A DNA stretch of 22,496 nt from Syntrophomonadaceae bacterium (lineage in GTDB: Bacteria; Bacillota; Syntrophomonadia; Syntrophomonadales; Syntrophomonadaceae). This document shows, in pieces, positions 6,685 through 14,550 of this stretch (positions are counted from its first letter, which is position 1; every line of letters begins with the position of its first letter). A program made the translations under genes and the position numbers. The stretch spans positions 1-22,496 of the forward strand of contig JAAYJY010000130.1 in assembly GCA_012522705.1 (NCBI GenBank). The letters are read 5' to 3'. The notes under the pieces were generated by a model. It was not told where the DNA came from and searched no databases. It saw only the letters and a list, made by a program, of their open reading frames with translations.

Positions 6685-9118
6685 TCAACTAGCCTTATGG
6701 CAGGCTAACAAGGTAGCGGCGGAATTATGCGGTCGTGTCCCCGAGATCGAAACTGAGATAGTCGTCATCAAGACCAAGGGTGACAAGATTTTGGATGTGG
6801 CTCTTTCCAAGATCGGTGATAAAGGACTATTTACCCGAGAAATCGAGAACGCTCTTCTGGCCGGGGAAGTGGACCTGGCCGTACACAGTATGAAAGACTT
6901 GCCTTCCTTTCTTGCCCCGGGCCTGGTATTGGGCGCGGTGCTGCAGCGTGAAGATCCCCGCGACGTATTGATTTCCCACCGTGATTGTACATTGGCTACA
7001 TTGCCCCGTAATGGCATAGTCGGCACCTCCAGCTTACGGCGAATTGCCCAGATCAGGAATCTGCGGCCCGATCTCCGGGTCACAGATCTGCGGGGTAATG
7101 TTGAAACAAGAATCTGTAAAATGGCCACCCAGGGTCTGGACGCGATAATTCTAGCTTATGCCGGAGTCCTGCGCCTGGGCCTTACCGGTAATATCAAGGA
7201 AATAATTGATACGGACCAAGTGCTGCCGGCAGTGGGGCAAGGGGCCATTGCAGTCGAGATCAGAGATAATGACCCACAAACTGCTGCTATAATAGGCAAC
7301 ATAAATCACCTTCCCACGCATCTCACTACCCTGGCTGAGAGAGCCTTTTTACAGGAACTGGAGGGCGGCTGCCAGGTGCCTATCGGGTGTCTGGGGCGTG
7401 TAAACGGGGATGGCCTGTTTCTGGAAGGCCTGATCGCCTCCCTGGATGGGGAAGTTGTGCTTAAGGACAGAATGTCAGGTCCAATTGACCAGGGGGAAGA
7501 AATGGGGCGCCGCCTGGCTCGAAAGTTGTATGAACAGGACGGACGGGAAGTATTGCAGGGAATAAGACGGTTAGGAGACGGAACAATGGCTGAGCCGGGA
7601 GTAGTTTATTTGATGGGGGTTGGGCCAGGTGATCCCGGCTTGTTTACTATAAATGGCCAACAGAGACTGGAAAAAGCTGATGTAGTGATCTATGATCGTC
7701 TGATTGGTCAGGAAATACTTGATTACGCCCGGCCGGACGCAGAAATGATTTATGTCGGTAAGGCTTCCAGCCGTCACGCCCTGCCCCAGGATGATATAAA
7801 CCAGCTACTGGTGGAAATGGCCCGGCCCGGAAAAATCGTAGCCCGACTCAAAGGCGGGGATCCCTTCGTATTTGGCCGTGGGGGCGAAGAAGCTCAATAC
7901 GTGCGGCAGCATGGCATCGGTTTCGAAGTTGTGCCGGGAATTACCTCAGCGGTGGCAGTTCCTGCCTACGCCGGCATACCGGTTACTCACCGGGACGCCA
8001 CTTCCAGTTTTGCAGTGATAACCGGACACGAGAAACCGGGAAAACAAGTCAGTTCTATTCAATGGGATAAAATCGCCACCGGCATAGGAACCTTGGTATT
8101 TTTAATGGGAGTCGAGAACCTAGAATCCATCGTAAGCAATCTTTTACAGGCGGGGCGGGAGCCAGATACCCCGGTGGCATTGATCCGCCGCGGTACCTTT
8201 CCTGATCAGGAAGTGGTCAGCGGAACCCTGTACGATATTTTAGCCCAGGCAAAGCAAGCTGAGCTACAGCCCCCGGCAATTATTGTAGTGGGCGAAACGG
8301 TCAGATTGCGAGATGAGCTGAAATGGCGCGAAAGAGGCAGGCTGTGGGGTACCCGAGTGGTCGTTACCCGCGCCCGGGCACAAGCGAGTAAGTTGGTGCA
8401 GGATATTCGTGATGAAGGCGGGGAAGCTATCGAATTTCCTGCCATTGAAATAGTAAGGCAGGAGGATCTGTCCGTATTACGTAAAGCATTGGCCCGCTTG
8501 GAGCAGTACACCTGGATCATCTTTACCAGTGTCAATGCCGTCAATATCTTTTTCGGTGAATTGATGGCCGGGAAAATCGATATCAGGGATCTTAAGGGTA
8601 TAAAAATGGGCGCCATCGGACCGGCCACAGCAGCCCAACTGACAGATAGAGGCCTGAAGGTGGATCTGATCCCGGAAGAATACCAGGCTGAAGGGATCGT
8701 CGCCGGCCTGGCCTCATTAATCAGTTCGACGGATCGCATACTCCTACCCCGAGCCCAGGGAGCCAGGGATATTTTGCCGATAAGTCTACGGGCTATGGGT
8801 GCTGTTGTCGATGAAGTGATTATATACCGGGCCGAGACGGCTTCCCGGGTCGATGCCGCCAGGTTGCAGACTTTACAGGACGGTGACTTCGATTATATAT
8901 CATTTACCAGTTCATCTACCGTCACCAATTTTGTTAATATAATAGGGCGGGATAACATCATCCCTATCAATGCCAAGGTGCGGGTTGCTTGTATCGGGCC
9001 GATAACTGCCCGTACTGCCGAGGACCATGGATTTACGGTAGATATCATGCCGGACCGGTACACCATAGATGCCCTGCTGGATGCTATCATCGCTGACCGT
9101 GCCTCACGGCAGCCATGA
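6653..9118 (+). CDS. hemC-cobA-hemD: HemC-CobA-HemD fusion: HMB synthase / uroporphyrinogen-III methyltransferase / uroporphyrinogen-III synthase
   Basis: One 821-residue frame with three enzymes. Residues 1-305 are hydroxymethylbilane synthase: KLGTRGSQLALWQ, HSMKDLPS with catalytic Asp82, and Cys240 in ELEGGCQVPIGC that carries the dipyrromethane cofactor. Residues 315-555 are S-adenosylmethionine-dependent uroporphyrinogen-III methyltransferase: GVGPGDPGL (322-330) and RLKGGDPFVFGRGGEE (398-413). Residues 565-821 are uroporphyrinogen-III synthase: TRVVVTRARAQA, IIFTSVNAV and ISFTSSSTV. The protein takes porphobilinogen to precorrin-2, which the upstream dehydrogenase uses. ATG 6653 is chosen over earlier in-frame codons because the family begins MRKLKLGTRG. 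A good ribosome site before in-frame ATG 7586 (Met312) suggests a second product, CobA-HemD alone. CobA-HemD fusions are known in Firmicutes; a triple fusion is less familiar to me. Confidence 0.93.
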   Translation: MRKLKLGTRGSQLALWQANKVAAELCGRVPEIETEIVVIKTKGDKILDVALSKIGDKGLFTREIENALLAGEVDLAVHSMKDLPSFLAPGLVLGAVLQREDPRDVLISHRDCTLATLPRNGIVGTSSLRRIAQIRNLRPDLRVTDLRGNVETRICKMATQGLDAIILAYAGVLRLGLTGNIKEIIDTDQVLPAVGQGAIAVEIRDNDPQTAAIIGNINHLPTHLTTLAERAFLQELEGGCQVPIGCLGRVNGDGLFLEGLIASLDGEVVLKDRMSGPIDQGEEMGRRLARKLYEQDGREVLQGIRRLGDGTMAEPGVVYLMGVGPGDPGLFTINGQQRLEKADVVIYDRLIGQEILDYARPDAEMIYVGKASSRHALPQDDINQLLVEMARPGKIVARLKGGDPFVFGRGGEEAQYVRQHGIGFEVVPGITSAVAVPAYAGIPVTHRDATSSFAVITGHEKPGKQVSSIQWDKIATGIGTLVFLMGVENLESIVSNLLQAGREPDTPVALIRRGTFPDQEVVSGTLYDILAQAKQAELQPPAIIVVGETVRLRDELKWRERGRLWGTRVVVTRARAQASKLVQDIRDEGGEAIEFPAIEIVRQEDLSVLRKALARLEQYTWIIFTSVNAVNIFFGELMAGKIDIRDLKGIKMGAIGPATAAQLTDRGLKVDLIPEEYQAEGIVAGLASLISSTDRILLPRAQGARDILPISLRAMGAVVDEVIIYRAETASRVDAARLQTLQDGDFDYISFTSSSTVTNFVNIIGRDNIIPINAKVRVACIGPITARTAEDHGFTVDIMPDRYTIDALLDAIIADRASRQP
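7571..7588 (+). promoter_or_regulatory. internal ribosome binding site and in-frame ATG at the HemC/CobA junction
   Basis: TTAGGAG (7571-7577) lies 8 bases before ATG 7586-7588, which is in frame with the fusion and sits exactly where a stand-alone CobA would begin (MAEPGVVYLMGVGPGDP). It looks like the relic, or still working copy, of a separate cobA start. Confidence 0.6.
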
Positions 9119-9202
9119 GCGATATCAGCAAGGGCAAATATCAGATGAATGCTTGGGCATACAAGGTCTTTTGCAAGATGAATATATGAAGGAGGGGACG
9201 TT

Positions 9203-10180
9203 ATGAGCTTTCCTATTAACCGGATGAGGAGACTGCGGACCAGCGATACCATTCGCAATATGGTGCGGGAGACTCATCTGCATGTAGATGATTTCATCTA
9301 CCCTCTTTTTGTAACCTTTGGACAAGAGAAGCGCATTCAGGTCAATTCCATGCCCGGAGTATATCAGCTGTCAGTGGACAAACTGTTGCCCGAGATCGAA
9401 GAGATCCATTCGCTGGGTATTCCCGCGGTCCTATTGTTTGGGATACCTGAGCAAAAAGACAGCCTGGCCAGTTCCGGTTATGATGAGCACGGGGTGGTGC
9501 AGGAAGCCACCCGGGCAATAAAGAGTGCTTACCCTGAACTGCTGGTGGTTACCGATGTATGTCTGTGTGAGTACATGGATCACGGTCATTGCGGGATCAT
9601 CGAACCAGACGGGACGGTGAACAATGATGCCAGCCTGGAACTGTTGGCCCGGGAAGCTTTGTCTCATGTGCAGGCGGGTGCCGACATAGTGGCGCCTTCT
9701 GATATGATGGATGGCCGGGTGGGTCATATCCGCAAGGTGTTGGATGCCCAGGGTTATACTCATATCCCGATCATGTCCTATGCAGCCAAGTATGCTTCCG
9801 GGTTTTATGGACCATTTCGGGAAGCGGCGGAATCGGCTCCCGCGTTTGGCAATCCCAAGACCTATCAGATGGATCCGGCTAATATTCTTGAGGCTCTTCG
9901 TGAGGTGGAATTGGATATCGAAGAAGGAGCCGATATCGTTATGGTGAAACCGGCTCTGGCTTATCTCGATGTACTGAGGGCAGTCAAAGAAAACTTTGCC
10001 TACCCCACCGCAGCCTACAACGTGAGCGGCGAATATGCTATGGTGAAGGCGGCTGCTGCCCAGGGCTGGATAGATGAGGAAGCCGTCACACTGGAGATCC
10101 TGACCGCACTCAAAAGGGCAGGGGCCGATATCATTATTACCTATGCTGCCAAAGACGCGGCGCGGATCATTAGCGGCTGA
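9203..10180 (+). CDS. hemB: delta-aminolevulinic acid dehydratase (porphobilinogen synthase)
   Basis: Condenses two 5-aminolevulinate molecules to porphobilinogen. 325 residues, usual length. The Schiff-base lysines are visible as Lys196 (SYAAKYASGFYGPFR) and Lys249 (IVMVKPALAYLD). Cys120, Cys122 and Cys130 in DVCLCEYMDHGHCG form the three-cysteine site of zinc-dependent enzymes, so this is a Zn-type rather than Mg-only HemB. ATG start with AAGGAGGGG about 8 bases upstream. It lies 84 bases after the fusion gene, which acts on its product; no terminator is seen between them. Confidence 0.97.
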   Translation: MSFPINRMRRLRTSDTIRNMVRETHLHVDDFIYPLFVTFGQEKRIQVNSMPGVYQLSVDKLLPEIEEIHSLGIPAVLLFGIPEQKDSLASSGYDEHGVVQEATRAIKSAYPELLVVTDVCLCEYMDHGHCGIIEPDGTVNNDASLELLAREALSHVQAGADIVAPSDMMDGRVGHIRKVLDAQGYTHIPIMSYAAKYASGFYGPFREAAESAPAFGNPKTYQMDPANILEALREVELDIEEGADIVMVKPALAYLDVLRAVKENFAYPTAAYNVSGEYAMVKAAAAQGWIDEEAVTLEILTALKRAGADIIITYAAKDAARIISG

Positions 10181-10295
10181 CCGGACAGGCCTGTTGTTTG
10201 ACCGTCGCAGTTTAGGATTCATGCCTCTCGGCAATTTACAATTTCTTTTTGGGTGAGCCGACGCCGCAGTTAGTCTGGATATTGGAGGGTTTGTG

Positions 10296-11288
10296 ATGCT
10301 GGTTTCTTGGAATACTACCAATCAATGCAATATGTTTTGTGATCATTGCTATCGCGATGCCGGAGCCAGAAGCGAGGAGGAGCTTTCTACCGCCCAGGCT
10401 CGGAAATTGATCGAAGAGATAAAAAAGGCAGGCTTCCAGATCATGATCTTCAGTGGCGGTGAACCACTGATGCGGCCTGACGTATATGAACTGGCTGACT
10501 TTGCAACCAGCTTGGGGCTGCGAGCCGTCATGGGCAGCAACGGCAGTCTCATCACAGCTCAGGTGGCTCGCCAGATAAAGGAAGCGGGGTTCATGGCTGC
10601 CGGGGTCAGTCTGGATAGCCTGGATCCGGTCAAAAACAATAATTTCCGCAAACTGGACAACGCCTACCAGTTGACGGTGGAAGGCATGCATAATCTGAAA
10701 AAGGCGGAAGTACCCTTTCAGGTCCACACCACTGTCATGGATTGGAATGTTGGGGAACTGGAGGCGATAACTGATTTTGCTATTGAGATAGGGGCCATGG
10801 CCCATCATATATTTTTCCTGGTGCCGACTGGCCGGGCGGTGAATATCGAGGATGAAGCCTTGAAGGTGGCCGAGTATGAGAAAACCCTGGCCCGGCTGAT
10901 GGAAAAACAGAGAAAGGTTCCCATCGAAATAAAACCTACCTGTGCCCCTCAGTTTATCAGGGTGGCGGACAAAAAAGGCATACCATTGCGGTTCTCCAAG
11001 GGCTGCCTGGCCGGGATAAGCTATTGCATCATAAGCCCCACCGGGGACGTTCAACCTTGTGCATATATGGACATGCAGCTGGGGAACGTCAAAGAACAGC
11101 CTTTTGATAAGATCTGGCGCGAGAATGAAACGCTGCAAAGGCTGCGTACCCTGGAATACCAGGGCAAGTGCGGCATCTGCGATTTTAAGAAACGTTGCGG
11201 CGGATGCCGGGCCCGAGCCAACTATTATAACGGTGATTTCATGGCTGAAGATACCTGGTGCCTTTATCACCCCAAGGAGGCAGAGTAG
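10296..11288 (+). CDS. nirJ2: radical SAM haem-biosynthesis protein (NirJ2 / AhbD-AhbC family)
   Basis: 330-residue radical SAM enzyme. The cluster motif CNMFCDHC (C11, C15, C18) is followed by the SAM-binding SGGEPL. The C-terminal half holds a Cys-rich auxiliary cluster region of SPASM type (GCLAGISYC, VQPCAYM, CGICDFKKRCGGCRA, WCLYHP), and PTCAPQF is typical of the NirJ/Ahb group. In the siroheme pathway such enzymes remove acetate groups from didecarboxysiroheme (AhbC) or convert two propionates of Fe-coproporphyrin to vinyls (AhbD). Its start (MLVSWNTT) resembles the NirJ2 subgroup, which I associate more with AhbD, but the exact step cannot be decided here. ATG 10296 is preferred over the adjacent GTG 10293 because GGAGGG (10284-10289) is then 6 bases away. 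It is directly followed by ahbA. A 115-base gap after hemB contains only a short ACAGGCCTGT palindrome. Confidence 0.85.
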   Translation: MLVSWNTTNQCNMFCDHCYRDAGARSEEELSTAQARKLIEEIKKAGFQIMIFSGGEPLMRPDVYELADFATSLGLRAVMGSNGSLITAQVARQIKEAGFMAAGVSLDSLDPVKNNNFRKLDNAYQLTVEGMHNLKKAEVPFQVHTTVMDWNVGELEAITDFAIEIGAMAHHIFFLVPTGRAVNIEDEALKVAEYEKTLARLMEKQRKVPIEIKPTCAPQFIRVADKKGIPLRFSKGCLAGISYCIISPTGDVQPCAYMDMQLGNVKEQPFDKIWRENETLQRLRTLEYQGKCGICDFKKRCGGCRARANYYNGDFMAEDTWCLYHPKEAE

Positions 11289-11759
11289 GTGCAGACACTT
11301 GATGACATCGACCGCCAGATTCTGAATCTGTTGCAGAGTGATTTTCCCTTAGCCGCCCAGCCGTATAAGGTAATGGCAGAAGGGATGGGGATCAGCGAGG
11401 CCGAGGTTTTAGACAGGATCGGAACCATGAAGTCGACCGGACTTATCCGGAGGATAGGGGGCATCATGGATACACGCTCACTGGGATATTACTCTACCCT
11501 GTGTGCGGCAATGGTTCCTGGTTCCAGAATAGATGCCGCAGTTGCGGCCATCAATCGTCTTCCCGGGGTGACCCATAATTATCTGCGCGACCATGAATAT
11601 AACCTGTGGTTTACTTTAACGGTGCCGTCGCAGCAGGAAGCGGTTGGAACCTTGGAGGAGCTGGAATCGACCCTGGGGATTGAAATCGTCAGCATGCCGG
11701 CTGAAAAAGTATTTAAAATCAGAGTTAATTTCGATATGGAGATTGGAAATGAAGATTGA
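11289..11759 (+). CDS. ahbA: siroheme decarboxylase subunit A (AhbA, Lrp/AsnC-like)
   Basis: 156 residues. An N-terminal winged-helix-like segment (DDIDRQILNLLQ ... LIRRIGGI) is followed by a ferredoxin-like half with VTHNYLRDHEYNLWFTL (about 96-112) and a C-terminal KVFKIRVNFDM. This is the AhbA/NirD-type pattern, a family that resembles AsnC regulators but, with AhbB, decarboxylates siroheme to 12,18-didecarboxysiroheme. His97 and His103 in the HNYLRDH element are candidate active-site residues. Starts with GTG immediately after the stop of the radical SAM gene; AAGGAGG (11274-11280) lies 8 bases before. An Lrp-type regulator is the main alternative but is less likely given the neighbours. 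Confidence 0.9.
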   Translation: MQTLDDIDRQILNLLQSDFPLAAQPYKVMAEGMGISEAEVLDRIGTMKSTGLIRRIGGIMDTRSLGYYSTLCAAMVPGSRIDAAVAAINRLPGVTHNYLRDHEYNLWFTLTVPSQQEAVGTLEELESTLGIEIVSMPAEKVFKIRVNFDMEIGNED

Positions 11760-12216
11760 CCCAATAGATTTAGGTATACTGGAATTGATCCAAGGCGACT
11801 TGCCCCTGGAATCTGAACCTTTTGCCAGATTAACGGAGCAACTCGGGGTCAGCGTGGAGCAAATAATGAGGCGGATTGAACAGATGCGGGATGAGGGTGT
11901 TCTCCGGCGCTGGGGGGCAGTACTGAGGCATCAACAAGCTGGTTTCACTGCCAATGCCATGGTGGTCTGGAAGGTCAGCCCCGAAAAAGCCGATCGAGCA
12001 GGACGCCAAATGGCCGAACTCAGGGAAGTGAGTCATTGTTACCTGCGCCAGATTCCAGACTCATTCCCATACAATCTGTTCACCATGATCCATGCCCGCA
12101 GCGATGCCCACCTCAGTGAGATAATCGCCCGGGCGGCAGATGGAACTCAGTTAAATGACTATTTGATAATCAAAAGCCTGAAGGAATTCAAGAAGGCCAG
12201 TATGAAGTATGTATAG
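11749..12216 (+). CDS. ahbB: siroheme decarboxylase subunit B (AhbB, Lrp/AsnC-like)
   Basis: 155 residues, paralogous to the preceding gene: N-terminal helix-turn-helix-like part (IDLGILELIQ ... GVLRRWGAVLRH) and then VSHCYLRQIPDSFPYNLFTMIH (in two parts, about 94-115), which is the AhbB/NirL-type signature with its extra loop before YNL. The C-terminus IIKSLKEFKKASMKY also fits. It is expected to form the heteromer with AhbA that decarboxylates siroheme. ATG 11749 is chosen although the frame is open further upstream, because it gives MKIDPIDLGIL and has GGAG 7 bases before; it overlaps ahbA by 11 bases, indicating coupling and equal dosage. Confidence 0.9.
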   Translation: MKIDPIDLGILELIQGDLPLESEPFARLTEQLGVSVEQIMRRIEQMRDEGVLRRWGAVLRHQQAGFTANAMVVWKVSPEKADRAGRQMAELREVSHCYLRQIPDSFPYNLFTMIHARSDAHLSEIIARAADGTQLNDYLIIKSLKEFKKASMKYV

Positions 12217-12251
12217 AAACATATGAGTCCATAGATGGAGGAGGTCATGGT

Positions 12252-13535
12252 TTGGAAACCAAACAATCGGAGCGGTTGTTTATTGAGGCTCAGAAGTATA
12301 TGCCGGGTGGGGTAAACAGTCCGGTCAGGGCATTCAAGTCGGTGGGCATGCATCCGTTGATGATCGCTAAAGGGATGGGGTCGAAGCTATATGATGTCGA
12401 TGGCAATGAATTCATTGACTACGTTTGTTCATGGGGCCCGCTTATCCTGGGACATAGTCATCCGGAAATAGTCGAGGCTATCTGTGCGGCAGTGGCATCG
12501 GGTACCAGCTTCGGAGCTTGTTCGCCGGGCGAGATACAGTTGTCCAAATTGATATGTGAGGCTTTTCCGTCTATCGAGCAGGTAAGGTTGGTGAACTCGG
12601 GTACCGAGGCTGCCATGAGTGCGGTGCGCCTGGCCCGGGCATTCACTGGGCGGGATAAGATCATAAAATTCGAAGGCTGCTACCATGGTCATGCTGATTC
12701 ATTCTTGATCAAAGCCGGTTCCGGTTTGCTTACAACTGGTGTACCTACCAGTTCTGGAGTGCCTAGGTCCTTCACAAACCAGACCGTGGTATGTAAGTAT
12801 AATGACCTTGAATCGGTCAAAAAGGCCTTTATGCTGATGGGTCCTGATATCGCTGCGGTGATCGTGGAACCGGTAGCTGCCAACATGGGACTGGTAAATC
12901 CTAAACCGGGGTTTTTACAGGGACTGCGGGATATAACCAGGTTGTATGGCAGTCTGCTGATATTTGACGAGATAATCACCGGTTTCCGGGTATGTTATGG
13001 GGGGGTGCAGACCCAACTGGACATTGACCCGGACCTGACTACCCTGGGCAAGATTATCGGCGGGGGGCTTCCGGTAGGTGCATATGGGGGGAAAAAGAAC
13101 ATAATGGAACGCATCGCTCCCCAAGGCGATGTGTATCAGGCCGGTACCTTGTCAGGCAACCCGATCGCCATGGCAGCCGGGGCAGCCACCCTGAATGTTT
13201 TGAAAGAGCTGGATCCATACCCGGGAATTGAGGAACTGACCAACCAGCTGACGGCAGGGATAAGGAGTATTATCGATACTTATGAGCTGGAGTGCTCCCT
13301 CAACCAGTGCGGCTCTATGTTTTCGCTGTTTTTTGCAGCACCGCCTTTGAACGATTACGAATCGGTTTTAAGATGCGATACCGATAAATATGCCAATTAT
13401 TTTCGGCAGATGCTGCAGGCAGGTGTATATCTCCCGCCATCCCAGTTCGAGGTTTGCTTTGTGTCGGCGGTTCACAGCCAGCAGGATATTGCCAAAACCC
13501 TGGAATGGCTGGATATCTGCCTCAATAACATATGA
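12252..13535 (+). CDS. hemL: glutamate-1-semialdehyde 2,1-aminomutase
   Basis: PLP enzyme that converts glutamate-1-semialdehyde to 5-aminolevulinate, receiving the labile product of HemA. 427 residues. The N-terminal PGGVNSPVRAF, the cofactor region NSGTEAAMSA (115-124), FDEIITGFR with Asp239, and the PLP lysine Lys267 in TTLGKIIGGGLPVGAYGG are all present. TTG start; GGAGGAGG (12237-12244) is 7 bases upstream, and a nearby ATG (12247) is out of frame. It is the last gene of the haem operon, 35 bases after ahbB. hemA and hemL are therefore split to opposite ends of the cluster, bracketing it. Confidence 0.97.
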   Translation: METKQSERLFIEAQKYMPGGVNSPVRAFKSVGMHPLMIAKGMGSKLYDVDGNEFIDYVCSWGPLILGHSHPEIVEAICAAVASGTSFGACSPGEIQLSKLICEAFPSIEQVRLVNSGTEAAMSAVRLARAFTGRDKIIKFEGCYHGHADSFLIKAGSGLLTTGVPTSSGVPRSFTNQTVVCKYNDLESVKKAFMLMGPDIAAVIVEPVAANMGLVNPKPGFLQGLRDITRLYGSLLIFDEIITGFRVCYGGVQTQLDIDPDLTTLGKIIGGGLPVGAYGGKKNIMERIAPQGDVYQAGTLSGNPIAMAAGAATLNVLKELDPYPGIEELTNQLTAGIRSIIDTYELECSLNQCGSMFSLFFAAPPLNDYESVLRCDTDKYANYFRQMLQAGVYLPPSQFEVCFVSAVHSQQDIAKTLEWLDICLNNI

Positions 13536-13756
13536 TCCCCGCGAAAAAATATTTTGATTGCTCGAGATAAGCAGGAAAAAAGAGTTTGATATAGAAATAA
13601 TACAATTGGGTTGGCCTTTTGTATGGCGGTAAACTTGCCGTAGGCAAAAAACTCATATATATCACTGTCATGGGGGTGATGGTAAGTATAGTTCACAGTT
13701 AACCAGTATGTCTGACATGGGTATATCAGAAAGCATTAGAAAAAGGAGGAATGAAC
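13536..13756 (+). promoter_or_regulatory. leader region upstream of etfB with small inverted repeats
   Basis: About 215 bases without a gene. It holds TTGCC-GTA-GGCAA (13635-13647), which overlaps an alternative pairing CGGTAA/TTGCCG (13628-13640); ATCAC/GTGAT arms (13661-13665, 13676-13680); and ATGTC-T-GACAT (13708-13718). A candidate promoter is TTGCCG (13635) with TATATC (13658) at 17 bases, only a moderate match, and the 5-base palindromes would overlap or follow it as possible operators. No clear terminator follows hemL. Confidence 0.35.
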
Positions 13757-14509
13757 TTGAAGGTTCTAGTCTGTGTTAAGCAAACATTTGACACCGAGGC
13801 CAAAATCGAATTGAAGGACGGGAAAATTTCCGACGCTGGTATCAACCTGATTATCAACCCTTATGATGAGGTAGCAGTTGAGGGCGGAATCCAGTTAAAA
13901 GAGAAGGGTATTGCCAAAGAAGTAGTAATTTTAAGTGCCGGTTCCGACAAGGCTATGGACGCTATCCGCACCGCTCTGGCGATGGGAGCTGACAGAGGCA
14001 TCTTAGTGAAACAGGATACTACTGCTGATGAGTATGCGCGTGCTATCGCCCTGGCGGCAGCTATCAAGGAAGAGAATCCTGATATAGTACTAGCCGGGCA
14101 CGTTGCTTCTGATGACGGCTCTTCCCAGGTTCCTACCCGGGTTGCAGAAATCCTGGGATTGCCTCATGTCAATGTTATCACCGCGATTGAAATTGCCGGC
14201 GGAAAAGCTACTTGCACATGTGAAGCCGATGGCGGAACTTCGGTTATCGAAGTTAGTGTACCTGCCGTGATTTCCAGCCAGGTAAGCTGGAACGAGCCCC
14301 GTTATCCTTCCATGAAGGGCATTATGGCTGCCAAGAAGAAACCAGTTGCCACCAAGGATGCTGCTGCGGTTGACAACAAGGTCAACATCATCGAATTTGC
14401 TCTGCCGGCTGCCAAACAGGCAGGTGTCAAGATCGAGGACGATCCCGACGTATGTGCAGCCAAACTGGGCGACTGGATGAAGAACGTTGTTAAAGTAGAG
14501 GTAAAATAG
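13757..14509 (+). CDS. etfB: electron transfer flavoprotein beta subunit
   Basis: Small subunit of the soluble heterodimeric flavoprotein that takes electrons from acyl-CoA dehydrogenases. About 250 residues. KVLVCVKQTFDT at the N-terminus, INPYDEVAVEGGIQLKEKG, the nucleotide-binding SDDGSSQVPTRVAEILGLPH, and SSQVSWNEPRYPSMKGIMAAKKKP near the C-terminus are typical EtfB elements (long ones in parts). The frame also has an ATG at 13751, but AGGAGG (13744-13749) ends only one base before it; TTG 13757 is 7 bases away and yields the usual MKVLVCVKQ start, so it is preferred. It is followed 41 bases later by etfA. Whether it is bifurcating cannot be decided by eye, but the neighbouring membrane oxidoreductase favours the quinone-linked, non-bifurcating role. 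Confidence 0.95.
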   Translation: MKVLVCVKQTFDTEAKIELKDGKISDAGINLIINPYDEVAVEGGIQLKEKGIAKEVVILSAGSDKAMDAIRTALAMGADRGILVKQDTTADEYARAIALAAAIKEENPDIVLAGHVASDDGSSQVPTRVAEILGLPHVNVITAIEIAGGKATCTCEADGGTSVIEVSVPAVISSQVSWNEPRYPSMKGIMAAKKKPVATKDAAAVDNKVNIIEFALPAAKQAGVKIEDDPDVCAAKLGDWMKNVVKVEVK

Positions 14510-14550
14510 GCACATAAATCTTTATTTATGAATAAAAAGGAGGGTAATTC

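Noticed and set aside
8206..8739. Minus-strand frame of 177 codons in the CobA/HemD part of the fusion.
   Set aside because: Shadow of the fusion frame; Ser-rich with no motif.
10236..11270. Long minus-strand open frame (344 codons) opposite the radical SAM gene, with another opposite hemB (9431-10321).
   Set aside because: They mirror strongly supported plus-strand genes, show no recognisable motif and have low-complexity shadow-like composition; no ribosome site of note.
11289..12216. Two adjacent Lrp/AsnC-type transcription regulators.
   Set aside because: The HNYLRDHEYNLWF and SHCYLRQ...YNLFTMIH elements and position in a haem operon fit siroheme decarboxylase AhbA/AhbB rather than DNA-binding regulators.
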